Positions 1-9,167 are shown, numbered from the stretch's first letter. The stretch is 64,000 nt of DNA from Lentzea nigeriaca (GCF_016907955.1 NZ_JAFBCX010000020.1:62001-126000); one strand, 5' to 3'. Numbers and translations are program-made. The notes: generated by a model not told the origin, from the sequence alone.

Positions 1-248
1 CGGTCGCGGGCATGAACGTCGAGGAGACCGAGGACATGGCCCGGTTCATCCTCGACGTCCGCGAGGAGCTGAACATCCCGATGATCATGGTGGAGCACGA
101 CATGGGCCTCGTGATGGACCTCGCCGACCGCGTGATGGTCATGGACTTCGGGCGCCCGATCCGCACCGGCACGCCCGCCGAGGTCCAGGCGGATCCGGAC
201 GTCATCCGCGCGTACCTGGGTGAGCAGCACCGGAGCGTGACGACATGA
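1..248 (+). CDS. livG: Branched-chain amino acid-type ABC transporter ATPase, C-terminal part (LivG-like)
   Basis: Only the last 81 codons are inside the window; the reading frame is open at the left edge (first full codon at base 3). The visible part contains the H-loop region 'MVEHDMGLVMDLADRV' and the 'VMDFGRPIRTGTPAEV' stretch typical of LivG ATPases, which energise uptake by the LivHM permeases encoded just downstream. Its TGA overlaps the ATG of the acyl-CoA synthetase by 4 bp, so the two are translationally coupled. The Walker A and signature motifs lie outside the window, so the assignment rests on the C-terminus and on context. A partner LivF ATPase is not seen downstream and must lie upstream or elsewhere. 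Confidence 0.85.
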   Translation, partial: VAGMNVEETEDMARFILDVREELNIPMIMVEHDMGLVMDLADRVMVMDFGRPIRTGTPAEVQADPDVIRAYLGEQHRSVTT

Positions 249-2065
249 CCACGACCGTCGTTTCCCGCGTTCGGGAGAGGGCGGCTCGGACGCCCGACCA
301 GATCGCGTTGCGTGCCAAGGACTTCGGCATCTGGCAGGAAGTCTCGTGGGCCCAGTACTGGGCGAACGTCGAACTCGTCGGAGACGCGCTGCTGTCGCTC
401 GGGCTGCAGCCGGGCGACCGGGTGGCGATCCACTCCGAGAACCGCCGCGAGTGGCTCTACGCCGACCTCGGCATCGTCGCGGCGCGCGGCATCACCGTCG
501 GCCTCTACCCGACGAACCCGCCGTCCGAAGTCGCCTATCTGCTGTCGCACTCCGGCGCGAAGATCCTCATCGCCGAGGACCAGGAACAGGTCGACAAGGC
601 GTTGCTGGTCCTGGAGGACACGCCGGACCTGGAGTGGATCATCTACCTCGAACCGCGCGGCATCAAGGGACGCTACGACAACCCGAAGCTGTTGTGGTGG
701 GACGACTTCCTCGCGATGGGCGCGCGGTACCGAGACTCGCACGGCGACGAACTGGCTTCCAGGATGGCGCAGACGTCGCCGGACGACGTCATGACGTTGA
801 TCTACACGTCCGGCACGACCGGGCCGCCCAAGGGCGCGATGCTCACCGTGGCGAACGTCGAGTTCGCCATCCACGTGCTGGTGGAGGGCGGCGGGTTCAC
901 TTCGCCACCGCCGTCCTCCGCCGATGTCACGCTGTCGTACCTGCCGTTGTGCCACGTCGCCGAACGCATCTTCACCACGTGGTTCAGCGCGGCGTCCGGG
1001 GTGCAGGTGCATTTCGCCGAGTCCATCGAGACCGTGCAGGCGAATCTGCGCGAGGTGCAGCCGACGATCCTGTTCGGTGTTCCGCGCATCTGGGAGAAGG
1101 TGCTGGCGGGCGTGACGATCGGAGTGTCGTCAGCGTCCTGGCTCAAGCGGACGGTCACCCGGTTCTGGCTGAAACGCGCGGAGTCGATCGGGTCGACGCT
1201 CGTGCGGACCGGTGGCACGCACACGGCGTCGAGCCGGGTGGTCTACGCGATCGGCTGGCTGTTCTGCTTCCGAGCGCTGAAAGCCAGGATCGGTATGCGG
1301 TACGTGCGCTACGCCTCGTCCGGCGCCGCGCCGATCGCGCCGGACGTGCTGAAGTTCTTCATGGGCATCGGGGTGCCGATGCACGAGGTCTACGGCATGA
1401 CCGAGAACACCGCCGTGGCAACGGGAAACCGGCCGGGCCGGGTCAAGGTCGGCACGGTCGGCGAACCGCAGCCGGGCATCGAGCTGCGGATCGACGAGGA
1501 GACGGGCGAGATCCTCACCCGGCACGGCGGCACGTTCGCGGGCTACTGGCGCGATCCGGAGGCGACCGCCCGCGTGATCACCGACGGCTGGCTGCACACC
1601 GGTGACGTCGGCGAGTGGGTCGACGGTACGCACGTGAAGATCACCGACCGGATGAAGGACATCATCATCACCGCGGGCGGCAAGAACATCGCGCCGTCCG
1701 AGCTGGAAAACGCTTTGAAGACCTCCCCGTACATCAAGGAAGCCGTGGTGATCGGCGACAAGCGGACGTACCTGGTGGCGTTGATCGGCATCGAGTACGA
1801 GACGGTCGGGCACTGGGCGCAGCAGCGCAAGATCCCCTACACCACCTACCGGGACCTGTCGGAGAAGCCGGAGGTCCTGGAGCTGGTGCAGTCGATCGTG
1901 ACCGAGGTCAACTCGAAGTTCGCTTCGGTGGAGCAGATCAAGAAGTTCCGGATGTTCCCCAAGGAGCTCGACCACGAGGACGGCGAGCTGACCGCGACGC
2001 AGAAGGTGAAACGGGCCGCGCTGGGCAAGATGTTCGACGACCTCGTGGAGAGCATGTATGGATGA
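245..2065 (+). CDS. Long-chain acyl-CoA synthetase / AMP-dependent ligase
   Basis: A 606-residue ANL-superfamily enzyme that activates a carboxylic acid to acyl-AMP and then acyl-CoA. The phosphate-binding P-loop 'YTSGTTGPPKG' is near residue 187, the 'YGMTE' motif near 383, and the hinge/C-terminal region 'TDRMKDIIITAGGKNIAPSE' near 470-490, as in FadD15-type long-chain ligases. It starts inside the stop of the transporter ATPase (ATGA) and its end overlaps the LivH start by 8 bp, so it is an integral gene of the transporter operon. This implies that the imported substrate, or a product of it, is activated to a CoA ester. The exact substrate (fatty, aromatic or branched acid) cannot be read from the sequence. 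Confidence 0.92.
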   Translation: MTTTVVSRVRERAARTPDQIALRAKDFGIWQEVSWAQYWANVELVGDALLSLGLQPGDRVAIHSENRREWLYADLGIVAARGITVGLYPTNPPSEVAYLLSHSGAKILIAEDQEQVDKALLVLEDTPDLEWIIYLEPRGIKGRYDNPKLLWWDDFLAMGARYRDSHGDELASRMAQTSPDDVMTLIYTSGTTGPPKGAMLTVANVEFAIHVLVEGGGFTSPPPSSADVTLSYLPLCHVAERIFTTWFSAASGVQVHFAESIETVQANLREVQPTILFGVPRIWEKVLAGVTIGVSSASWLKRTVTRFWLKRAESIGSTLVRTGGTHTASSRVVYAIGWLFCFRALKARIGMRYVRYASSGAAPIAPDVLKFFMGIGVPMHEVYGMTENTAVATGNRPGRVKVGTVGEPQPGIELRIDEETGEILTRHGGTFAGYWRDPEATARVITDGWLHTGDVGEWVDGTHVKITDRMKDIIITAGGKNIAPSELENALKTSPYIKEAVVIGDKRTYLVALIGIEYETVGHWAQQRKIPYTTYRDLSEKPEVLELVQSIVTEVNSKFASVEQIKKFRMFPKELDHEDGELTATQKVKRAALGKMFDDLVESMYG

Positions 2066-2945
2066 GTTTCTCCAGTCGTTGATCCGTGGCCTCGGCACCG
2101 GGTCCATCTACTCGTTGCTCGCTCTGGGCTTCGTGATCATCTACAAGTCGACGCAGGTGATCAGCTTCGCGCAGCCGGCGTTCATGCTGGCGGGCGCGGT
2201 GCTGGTGTCGTACCTGGCGCCGGTGGTGTCGTTCTTCGGTGCGGTGCTGGTGGCCGCCGTGGTGATCGCGGTGCTGGCGTTGGGTGTCGAGCGCACGGTG
2301 CTGCGGCCGATGGTGGGCAAGCCGGTGTTCGTGGTCGCGATCATCACGATCGGCGTGGACGTCGTGGTCAGGGTGGTGACGAACGCGTTCATCGGCCTGG
2401 ACGTGCGCCAGGTCGGTGATCCGTGGGGACTCACGACCATGTCGTTCCTGGGCGCCGAGGTGCAGCAGCGGTACCTGGTGATGATCGGGACGACCGCTGT
2501 CGTGACGACCGCGTTGTTCCTGTTCTTCCGGTACTCGCGGATCGGGCTCGCGATGCGGGCGGTCGCGTACGACCAGGAAGTCGCGCTGGCACAGGGGATT
2601 TCGGTCGGGTCGGTGTTCGCGCTGTCGTGGGCGCTGGCGGGTGGGCTGGCAGCGCTGGCCGGGGTGTTCGTCGCGACCGGCGCGGGTGTCGACCAGCAGC
2701 TGTGGATCGTGGCCTTGAAAGCGTTGCCCGCGATCATCCTCGGTGGGCTCGAGTCGTTGGGCGGCGCGGTCGTCGGCGGGCTCGCGGTGGGGATCGTCGA
2801 GTCGTTCTTCGGTACCTACCAAGGTGATTTCGCGCCTTGGCTCGGGCCGAACTTCGCTCTGGTCGCGCCGTACGCGTTGATGCTTCTGGTGTTGCTCGTC
2901 AGACCTTACGGGTTGTTCGGCAAGAAGGAGGTGGAACGGCTGTGA
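2058..2945 (+). CDS. livH: Branched-chain amino acid-type ABC permease LivH
   Basis: A 295-residue polytopic inner-membrane protein with about eight hydrophobic segments and the LivH signature region around 'GLAMRAVAYDQEVALAQGI' (residues ~170-190), the cytoplasmic loop that contacts the ATPase. It overlaps the acyl-CoA synthetase by 8 bp and its TGA overlaps the GTG of LivM (GTGA). The family moves branched-chain amino acids, amides, urea or small aromatic acids; the adjacent ligase argues for a carboxylic acid here, which is inference. Confidence 0.93.
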   Translation: MDEFLQSLIRGLGTGSIYSLLALGFVIIYKSTQVISFAQPAFMLAGAVLVSYLAPVVSFFGAVLVAAVVIAVLALGVERTVLRPMVGKPVFVVAIITIGVDVVVRVVTNAFIGLDVRQVGDPWGLTTMSFLGAEVQQRYLVMIGTTAVVTTALFLFFRYSRIGLAMRAVAYDQEVALAQGISVGSVFALSWALAGGLAALAGVFVATGAGVDQQLWIVALKALPAIILGGLESLGGAVVGGLAVGIVESFFGTYQGDFAPWLGPNFALVAPYALMLLVLLVRPYGLFGKKEVERL

Positions 2946-4060
2946 AGGGACCAAAAACCATCAAGGGCAGGCCAGAGCTGTACACCTCCTATGCGCAAGA
3001 CATGGCGCTCCTGAACACGCGTCCCAAGCGCGCTTGGTCGTTGGCGCTCGTTGTTCTCGCCGTGCTGCTGCCGTTCCTCATCACGGACGACCTGCTGCAG
3101 CTGCTCGCGACGGGGTTCGTGGCGGCGATCGGCGCGATCGGGCTGAACATCGTCACGGGCTACGCGGGCCAGGTCTCGCTGGGGCACGCGTTCTTCCTCG
3201 CGATCGGTGCGTACACGGGTGCGGCGCTGTCCGGTCCCGAGACGGGGCGGGTGATCGGGTTCGGCATCACGTCGCTGCCGGTCTGGTTGCTGGCCTCGGG
3301 TCTGGTGGCCGCGTTCTTCGGCGTGCTGGTGGCGCCGGTGGCGGTGCGGCTGCGCGGGCTCTACCTGGCGATCGTGACGCTGGGACTGGTCTTCCTGGGA
3401 GAGCACGTGTTCCGGGAGTGGACGTCGCTGACCGGCGGGCCGGGAGTCGGGCGGCCCGCGGCGATCCCCGAGCTGTTCGGGGTGCGGCTGGACCGGAACA
3501 ACGCGATGTTCACGGCGGCACAGCAGTTGTATCTCGTGATGTTCGTGCTGCTGGTGATTTTCGGTGTGCTGGCACGAAACCTGGTGCGCTCGCGGGTGGG
3601 CCGGGCGTTCGCGGCGGTGCGGGACCGGGACCTGGCCGCGTCGGTGATCGGCGTGGACCTGACGAAGTACAAGGTGCTGGCGTTCGCGGTGTCCTCGTTC
3701 TACGCGGGCGTCGCGGGCGCGTTGTTGTTCGTGGTGAACGGGTTCTTCGACCCCGGCTCGTTCAACCTGCTGTTGTCAGTGCAGTACATCGCGATGGTGC
3801 TCATCGGCGGCGCGGGCACCATCTCCGGCGCGATCATGGGCGCGCTCTTCATCACGCTGCTGCCACGCATCACCAGGGAACTGCCCGCGGTGCTGCCGTT
3901 CATCAGTGGTGACGCCACCGGCGCGGTCACGGTCTTCCAGGTGGAGGCGGTGCTCTACGGCGTGCTCATCATCGTGTTCCTCATCGTCGAGCCACGCGGG
4001 TTGTTCGGCATCTGGGTGCGCGTCCGCAACTACTGGCGCACCTGGCCGTTCTCGTACTGA
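2942..4060 (+). CDS. livM: Branched-chain amino acid-type ABC permease LivM
   Basis: A 372-residue polytopic permease partnering LivH. I chose the GTG at 2942, which overlaps the LivH stop (GTGA). An in-frame ATG 105 bp upstream lies within livH and would add an unlikely tail. The N-terminal 36 residues are cytoplasmic and polar, followed by many membrane segments and the LivM motif 'NIVTGYAGQVSLGHAFF' around residues 66-82. The coupling loop 'AVRDRDLAASVIGVDLTKYK' lies near residues 225-245. The C-terminal 'VEPRGLFGIWVRVRNYW' is typical of the family. Confidence 0.93.
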   Translation: MKGPKTIKGRPELYTSYAQDMALLNTRPKRAWSLALVVLAVLLPFLITDDLLQLLATGFVAAIGAIGLNIVTGYAGQVSLGHAFFLAIGAYTGAALSGPETGRVIGFGITSLPVWLLASGLVAAFFGVLVAPVAVRLRGLYLAIVTLGLVFLGEHVFREWTSLTGGPGVGRPAAIPELFGVRLDRNNAMFTAAQQLYLVMFVLLVIFGVLARNLVRSRVGRAFAAVRDRDLAASVIGVDLTKYKVLAFAVSSFYAGVAGALLFVVNGFFDPGSFNLLLSVQYIAMVLIGGAGTISGAIMGALFITLLPRITRELPAVLPFISGDATGAVTVFQVEAVLYGVLIIVFLIVEPRGLFGIWVRVRNYWRTWPFSY

Positions 4061-4071
4061 GGAGAATCGCC

Positions 4072-5376
4072 ATGTCTGGTAAGCGATTTGCCAAGATGAA
4101 GACGAGCGCTGTTCTGTTTGTAGGACTGCTCGCGGTGGCGTCGTGCCGGGGCGGGGACGGCGCCGCGCCGAAGGAGGGCGCGGGTGGCATCAAGGTCGAC
4201 TTCGGTGTCACGAAGGAGGCGTGCCCGCAGGCGACCGACAAGTCCAAGGGCTGTATCTACCTGGGCACGATCTCGGACCTCACCGAGGGCCCGTTCAAGA
4301 CGCTGGCCGTGCCGATCACGGACGCGCAGAAGGCGTTCTGGAAGCGCGTGAACGACCGCGGCGGCATCGGCGGCTACGAGGTCGACGTGACCACGTACGT
4401 CAAGGACAACAAGTACAACCCGCAGATCCACAACCAGGTCTACCAGGAGATCAAGGGCAAGATCCTGGCGCTGACCCAGACGCTGGGCTCACCCACGACG
4501 GTCGCGATCCTGCCCGACCTGGAGAGCAGCCAGGTGGTGTCAGTGCCCGCGTCGTGGACCTCGTTGTGGGGCTTCAAGGAGGTCGTGCTCGAGTCCGGCA
4601 CGAACTACTGCGTCGAGTCGATGAACACCGTCGACTACGCCGTGGACAAGCTCGGGGTGAAGTCCGTGATGGCCGTGCACCTCGCCGGTGACTACGGGGA
4701 CGACGCGGCGGCCGGAGCGAAGATGGCCGCCGAGAAGCGCGGTCTGTCGTTCGAGAACGTGACCACCCAGTCCGGCCAGGACAACCAGGGCGGCGCGATC
4801 GACGCGGTCGTGTCGAAGAAGCCCGACCTGGTGATCCTCACGACGGGCCCGACCGACGCGGCCGTGATCGTGGGCCAGGCCGCCGCGCGCGGGTACAAGG
4901 GCAAGTTCATCGGCACCTCGCCGACGTGGAACCCCGGCCTGCTGAAGTCGCCGGCCGCCCCCGCGATCAAGGCCCTGTACATGCAGTCGGCGCCGTGGAA
5001 GGCGTGGCCGACCGAGTCCGTCGGCCACACCGCGATGCGTGCCGCGCTGCCCGGCGTGACGCCGAACGACGGTTACACGGCCGGGTGGGTGTGGGCCTAC
5101 CCGCTGAAGGCGGCGCTGGACAAGGCCGCGGCGAACAAGGACCTGACGCGGGCGGGCCTGCTCAACGCGGTGCGTCAACTCACCTCTGTGGACTACGAGG
5201 GCATGCTTCCTTCGGGTGCAGGTAATTTCTCCGCTTCTGCGCAGGATGCCCTGTTCCGTCAGTCGCTCATCTACCGCCCGGACGACGCCGCGCCGACCGG
5301 AGTGACGCTGGTAGAGGACTTCTTCACCGGTCCGACAGCAAAAGATTTCAAGTTCGAGAAGCCTTGCTACCAGTGA
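4072..5376 (+). CDS. ABC transporter substrate-binding lipoprotein (Leu/Ile/Val-binding fold)
   Basis: A 434-residue type I periplasmic-binding-fold lipoprotein. The N-terminus has basic residues, a hydrophobic stretch and a lipobox ending VASC with Cys25, which would be lipidated on the outer face of the membrane. The mature part resembles the LivK/amide-binding family ('AVPITDAQKAFWKRVNDRGG' region, 'LTQTLGSPTTVA', 'AVHLAGDYGDDAAAG'). A ribosome site (GAGGAGAAT) lies 5 bp upstream, 11 bp after livM. It is the last gene of the transporter operon and should set ligand specificity. Confidence 0.92.
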   Translation: MSGKRFAKMKTSAVLFVGLLAVASCRGGDGAAPKEGAGGIKVDFGVTKEACPQATDKSKGCIYLGTISDLTEGPFKTLAVPITDAQKAFWKRVNDRGGIGGYEVDVTTYVKDNKYNPQIHNQVYQEIKGKILALTQTLGSPTTVAILPDLESSQVVSVPASWTSLWGFKEVVLESGTNYCVESMNTVDYAVDKLGVKSVMAVHLAGDYGDDAAAGAKMAAEKRGLSFENVTTQSGQDNQGGAIDAVVSKKPDLVILTTGPTDAAVIVGQAAARGYKGKFIGTSPTWNPGLLKSPAAPAIKALYMQSAPWKAWPTESVGHTAMRAALPGVTPNDGYTAGWVWAYPLKAALDKAAANKDLTRAGLLNAVRQLTSVDYEGMLPSGAGNFSASAQDALFRQSLIYRPDDAAPTGVTLVEDFFTGPTAKDFKFEKPCYQ

Positions 5377-5457
5377 ACCGAACGGGTGACACGCACCGCG
5401 CACGAGCCGCGTTTTTGGCTAGTCTCGCTGGCGGGATGTTGCTAGGAGGTTGCTGCG

Positions 5458-5766
5458 GTGTTGACGTGCGTTGAAGTTCGCCGTGCCGCTGGAGGCCTCC
5501 GGTTGTTCGTCCGTCCCCCGGCCGCGCTGCGCTGGAGCGCGCGGCTGGGGTACGAGCGGGTGTCGGAGCTGCTGATCGCGATTCGTCAGGCGGAGTCGTG
5601 CACGGTACCGGACGTGGCACTCCGGTACGTGCCTGACCAGTGCACCGGTGAGGCGGTGCTGGCGTGTGCCACCGGGTCGGTGGTGCTGGACGCGGAAGAC
5701 GTGACATTGCTTCACGACACGCTGCGGGCGCACATGCCGGATCGGATGCGGCCCCTGCCCGTCTGA
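5458..5766 (+). CDS. Small protein of unknown function at the head of the eCIS locus
   Basis: A 102-residue protein starting at GTG 5458, with a strong Shine-Dalgarno (AGGAGG, 5443-5448) at about 9 bp. I do not recognise a domain. It is compact and mixed alpha/beta in composition, with two cysteines in the middle part and no signal peptide or membrane segment. It is separated from the transporter operon by 81 bp and precedes the DUF4255 gene by 88 bp; that gap carries the palindrome described at 5771. It may or may not belong to the injection system. Codon use and the ribosome site support it being real. Confidence 0.6.
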   Translation: MLTCVEVRRAAGGLRLFVRPPAALRWSARLGYERVSELLIAIRQAESCTVPDVALRYVPDQCTGEAVLACATGSVVLDAEDVTLLHDTLRAHMPDRMRPLPV

Positions 5767-5770
5767 GTGC

Positions 5771-5786
5771 CTGCCCGTTGGGGCAG
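5771..5786. promoter_or_regulatory. Palindrome CTGCCC-N4-GGGCAG, copy A (upstream of DUF4255 gene)
   Basis: A perfect 6-4-6 inverted repeat 5 bp after a stop codon and 69 bp before the GTG of the DUF4255 gene. The same architecture recurs at 13393-13408 and, with one mismatch, at 28489-28504, each within about 100 bp of an eCIS transcription-unit start. There is no T-tract after it, so a dimeric operator is at least as likely as a terminator. This is inference. Confidence 0.45.
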
Positions 5787-5854
5787 CCGATCGTGTCCCT
5801 CAGGACGTCGGCGCGCTGGTCCCGGTTCTCCGGCCCGCGCGCGATCGTGGACGC

Positions 5855-6481
5855 GTGATCCACGAGGTAGACGAGGCTTTGCGCCGCCTGGTCCGCGACG
5901 AGGCGCTGCGCGGTTCCGATCTGGACGTCGCGTTCGACGCGCCGACCAAGGACTGGGCGGCGCGCCGCAACGCGCCGACGGTCAACATCTACCTCTACGA
6001 CATCCGTGAGGACATGCGCCGCCGCCAGCGCGGGCTGCTCAACGAGTACGACGCGCAGGGCAAGGTGGCGGCGCGGCACGTCCCGCCGCGGCACATGAAG
6101 CTCTCGTACCTCGTCACGGCGTGGACGCAACGCCCGGAGGACGAGCACCGGCTGCTGTCCGACCTGCTCATCGGGTTCCTGAAGTACGACGCCGTGCCAC
6201 CTGGACTGCTCAGCGGCTCGCTCGAGGAGCTGCAGCTGCCCGTGCCGATGACGGTCGCGCTGCCGCCGCCGGAGGACAGGGCGTTCGCGGACGTGTGGAG
6301 CGCGCTGGGCGGCGAGCTGAAGCCGTCGCTGGACGTCGTCGTGTCCGCGCCGGTGTCGTCCGGGCGCAGGATCGCGGCCGGTCCGCCCGCTCGCGAGGGC
6401 GTGCAGCTGCACACCGGGGACGAGCGGGTGCGGCACGACGTGTCCGCGGACGGCGTGGCGATGCGCAGGGGCGCGCGATGA
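5855..6481 (+). CDS. DUF4255 domain protein, eCIS tube cap/terminator (Pvc16-like)
   Basis: A 208-residue protein with the DUF4255 (Pvc16 N-terminal) pattern: 'VDEALRRLVRDEAL' at the start, the 'PTVNIYLYDIRED' strand around residues 42-54, and 'YLVTAWTQRPEDEHRLLSDL' around 84-103. In contractile injection systems this protein sits at the distal end of the tube/sheath and stops its extension. Residues ~150-208 form a divergent tail. The GTG start at 5855 gives the expected family N-terminus. Its stop overlaps the ATPase start (ATGA). Confidence 0.88.
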   Translation: MIHEVDEALRRLVRDEALRGSDLDVAFDAPTKDWAARRNAPTVNIYLYDIREDMRRRQRGLLNEYDAQGKVAARHVPPRHMKLSYLVTAWTQRPEDEHRLLSDLLIGFLKYDAVPPGLLSGSLEELQLPVPMTVALPPPEDRAFADVWSALGGELKPSLDVVVSAPVSSGRRIAAGPPAREGVQLHTGDERVRHDVSADGVAMRRGAR

Positions 6482-8442
6482 TCTTCGAGCGGATGGCGGG
6501 CCTGGAGCGGCGGATCCGGATGGCGGTGGCGGCGCGGCGGGCCACGGACCCGAACCCGGACGACCCGTTCCGCGGGCTCTACCTGTCGGACGAGGTCATC
6601 GAGGCGTTGCTGGACAGCGGCAGGGAGCCGTTCGCGCCGTTCACCGAGACGACGGCGGACGGGCGGCTCGGCCGGTTGGCGCGGAAGGCGCAACTGTCCG
6701 AAGTGGATGTCGAGCTGCTGCTCGTCGCCCTGGCGCCGGACGTGGACAGCCGGTTCGAGCAGTTCTACGGCTACCTGAACGACGACGTGACGCGGCGCAG
6801 GGCGACGGTCGGGCTCGCGCTGAGGTTGTGCGGGCTCGCGGAGGCGTCGTCGCAGGGCAGGGCGAGGCTCGACCACGGCAGCCCGCTCGTCCGCTGCGGG
6901 CTCATCACCACGGAGGACCGGGAACGGCCGCTGCTCAGCCGGTCGTTGCGCGTGCCCGACCGCGTCGGGGCGCACCTGCTCGGCGACGACAGACCTGATC
7001 CGCTGCTCGCGGATTTCGTGACGCTGCCGGGAGGTCCGGTCGCGATGCCGGGTGCCGACAGGCTCGCGCGCGGCATCGAACGCGGCGTCCGGCTCGTCTA
7101 CCTGCGCGAGCATCCCGGCGGCGGCGCGGCCGAGCTGGCCGTGGCGGCACTGGCACGGGCGGGTTTCCCGGCTCTGCTGGTGGACGCGGCTCGTTTGACC
7201 GACGCGCTGGCGGTCACCAGGGAGGCGTTGCTCCGCGGCGCGGGAATCGCGATCGGGCCCGTCGACTCGAACTTCTCGCTGGATCCGTTGCTGCACGACG
7301 AGATTCCGGTGATCGCCTACGGTCCGGGCGCCTGGGAGCCGCGCTGGACACGGGTTCCGCCGTTGCAGCACGACGCGGTGCAGGTGCCGTTCGAGGTGCG
7401 GATGGACCTGTGGCGCACGGAGCTGGACGGCAAGCTCGCGCAGGGCATCGACCCGGCCGAGGTCACCGCGCACTTCGTCCTCGGCCCCACGCAGATCAGC
7501 AGGGCGGCGAACGCGGCCGCGGTGTCGGCGCTGGCCGACGACGGGCTCGTCGACGTCACGCATCTGAGAGCCGGCGCTCGGAGCCAGAACGCCGGCGGGC
7601 TGCAACGACTGGCCCGTCGCATCGAGCCCGCGGTGTCGTGGCAGGACTTGGTGCTGCCCGCGCCCGTCACGTCGTTGCTGCGCGAATTGGCGGCCAGAGC
7701 ACGGTATCGCGACCGCGTGATCGACGAGTGGCGCATGCGGCCAGGCGGCGGCCGCGGCCGTGGCGTGACGGCGTTGTTCGCAGGCGATTCCGGCACGGGC
7801 AAGACGATGTCCGCCGAGGTGATCGCGGCTTCGCTCGGCCTCGACCTCTACACCGTCAACCTGGCGACGGTCGTCGACAAGTACGTCGGCGAGACCGAGA
7901 AGAACCTCGAACGGATCTTCGTCGAGGCCGCGGGCGTCAACGGCGTGCTGCTGTTCGACGAGGCCGACGCGATCTTCGGCAAGCGTTCGGAAGTCCGTGA
8001 CGCGCACGATCGTTACGCGAACATCGAGAGCGCGTACCTGTTGCAGCGCATGGAATCCTTCGACGGTATCGCGGTCCTGGCCACGAACTTGCGCGCGAAC
8101 CTCGACGACGCCTTCACGCGGAGGCTGGACGTCATCGTGGACTTCCCGCTGCCCGACGCGGACCTGCGCCGCGGCCTGTGGGACCGCTGCCTGGGCACCT
8201 CGGTACCACGATCGTCCGATGTGGACCTGGACTTCCTGGCGGCGTCGTTCGAACTGGCTGGCGGCCACATCAGGTCGGCGGCCGTGACGGCGGCCTACCT
8301 GGCGGCCGCGGCAGGACACGTGGTCGGCATGGTCGAACTGATCGGCGCGGTGGCGCGGGAGTACCGCAAGCTCGGACGGCTGGTGGGAGAACGCGAGTTC
8401 GGCCGCTACTTCGAACTGGCGACCGAACGTCTGGTGAGTTAG
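6478..8442 (+). CDS. AAA+ ATPase of the eCIS (Pvc15-like)
   Basis: A 654-residue AAA+ protein. The first ~420 residues are a winged-helix/divergent ATPase-like N-terminal part. The canonical ATPase domain follows, with Walker A 'GDSGTGKT' near residue 436, Walker B 'GVLLFDEADAIFGKR' near 488, and a sensor/arginine-finger region 'ATNLRANLDDAFTRRLD' near 535-552. Pvc15-family ATPases are found in nearly all eCIS loci and are proposed to help assembly or cargo loading. ATG 6478 overlaps the DUF4255 stop (ATGA); an open frame continues upstream inside that gene but is not needed. Confidence 0.9.
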   Translation: MIFERMAGLERRIRMAVAARRATDPNPDDPFRGLYLSDEVIEALLDSGREPFAPFTETTADGRLGRLARKAQLSEVDVELLLVALAPDVDSRFEQFYGYLNDDVTRRRATVGLALRLCGLAEASSQGRARLDHGSPLVRCGLITTEDRERPLLSRSLRVPDRVGAHLLGDDRPDPLLADFVTLPGGPVAMPGADRLARGIERGVRLVYLREHPGGGAAELAVAALARAGFPALLVDAARLTDALAVTREALLRGAGIAIGPVDSNFSLDPLLHDEIPVIAYGPGAWEPRWTRVPPLQHDAVQVPFEVRMDLWRTELDGKLAQGIDPAEVTAHFVLGPTQISRAANAAAVSALADDGLVDVTHLRAGARSQNAGGLQRLARRIEPAVSWQDLVLPAPVTSLLRELAARARYRDRVIDEWRMRPGGGRGRGVTALFAGDSGTGKTMSAEVIAASLGLDLYTVNLATVVDKYVGETEKNLERIFVEAAGVNGVLLFDEADAIFGKRSEVRDAHDRYANIESAYLLQRMESFDGIAVLATNLRANLDDAFTRRLDVIVDFPLPDADLRRGLWDRCLGTSVPRSSDVDLDFLAASFELAGGHIRSAAVTAAYLAAAAGHVVGMVELIGAVAREYRKLGRLVGEREFGRYFELATERLVS

Positions 8443-8463
8443 CTCATTCACAGGGGAGCGGAG

Positions 8464-9165
8464 ATGCACGGACACGAATTCGACTCGGAGACCTCCTTCC
8501 GCCCCAAGGGCGACCGAGTCCAGCACGAGGAAACCGACCTGCTGGGCCGTGCCGCCGCAGCCGGGCGCCCCGACGTGCTGGGCCCCGCCGGAATGCTGGG
8601 CCTGCAACGGGCCGTGGGCAACGCCGGCGTCGGCGCCGTCGTGGAAGAGGAGCGCTCACCCGTGCACGACGTCGTCTCGTCGGGCGGCACGCCCCTGTCC
8701 GCCGACGTGCGCGAGGACATGGAAGGCCGCTTCGGCCAGGACTTCTCCGACGTGCGCGTGCACACCGACTCCGCAGCCGACCACTCGGCCCGCTCGGTCA
8801 ACGCCCACGCCTACACCGTCGGCTCGAACATCGTGTTCCAGCGCGACAAGTACGACCCCTCTTCGGACTCCGGCAAGCACATGCTGGCCCACGAGCTCAC
8901 GCACGTGGTGCAGCAGCGGTCCGGCCCGGTCGACGGCACCGACGCTGGTGGTGGGGTGAAGGTCAGCGATCCGTCGGACCGGTTCGAGCGGGACGCCGTC
9001 GCGAACGCTGACCGGATCATGTCCGCGCCGGCCGCTCCGGTGCAGCGGTGTGCGGATCACGGCGATGGTGAGGCGCACGTGCAGCGCGAGGAGGAGGCTC
9101 CCGAGGAGGAGACCGCGCAGACGTTCGTGCAGCGGGCCGAGGAAGAGGAAGAAGCCACCGAGTAG
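8464..9165 (+). CDS. DUF4157 'eCIS core' metallopeptidase-like protein with C-terminal VQR motifs
   Basis: A 233-residue protein with the DUF4157 domain (residues ~75-155), including the zinc-binding HExxH motif 'HELTH' at 143-147 followed by 'VVQQR'. It also has the family's upstream 'GLQRAVGNA' segment at 46-54. DUF4157 proteins are an eCIS hallmark and are linked to toxin cargo or loading; whether this one is catalytic is unknown. After the domain, the last 50 residues are acidic and hold three VQR motifs (PVQR, HVQR, FVQR) separated by short linkers. The same motif recurs many times in the 775-residue protein at 16048. A ribosome site (GGGGAGCGGAG) precedes ATG 8464. It ends 2 bp before the convergent gene at 9168. 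Confidence 0.88.
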   Translation: MHGHEFDSETSFRPKGDRVQHEETDLLGRAAAAGRPDVLGPAGMLGLQRAVGNAGVGAVVEEERSPVHDVVSSGGTPLSADVREDMEGRFGQDFSDVRVHTDSAADHSARSVNAHAYTVGSNIVFQRDKYDPSSDSGKHMLAHELTHVVQQRSGPVDGTDAGGGVKVSDPSDRFERDAVANADRIMSAPAAPVQRCADHGDGEAHVQREEEAPEEETAQTFVQRAEEEEEATE

Positions 9166-9167
9166 CT

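Noticed and set aside
5377..5457. A terminator between the transporter operon and the eCIS
   Set aside because: No convincing stem-loop was found in this 81-bp gap.
5995..8607. A reverse-strand open frame of 870 codons over the cap and ATPase genes
   Set aside because: Antisense shadow of the DUF4255 and AAA+ genes; no recognisable protein features.
8464..9165. DUF4157 protein as a toxin effector in its own right
   Set aside because: Only the DUF4157 domain and a VQR-rich acidic tail are present; no toxin domain can be seen. I kept it as a core/loading protein.
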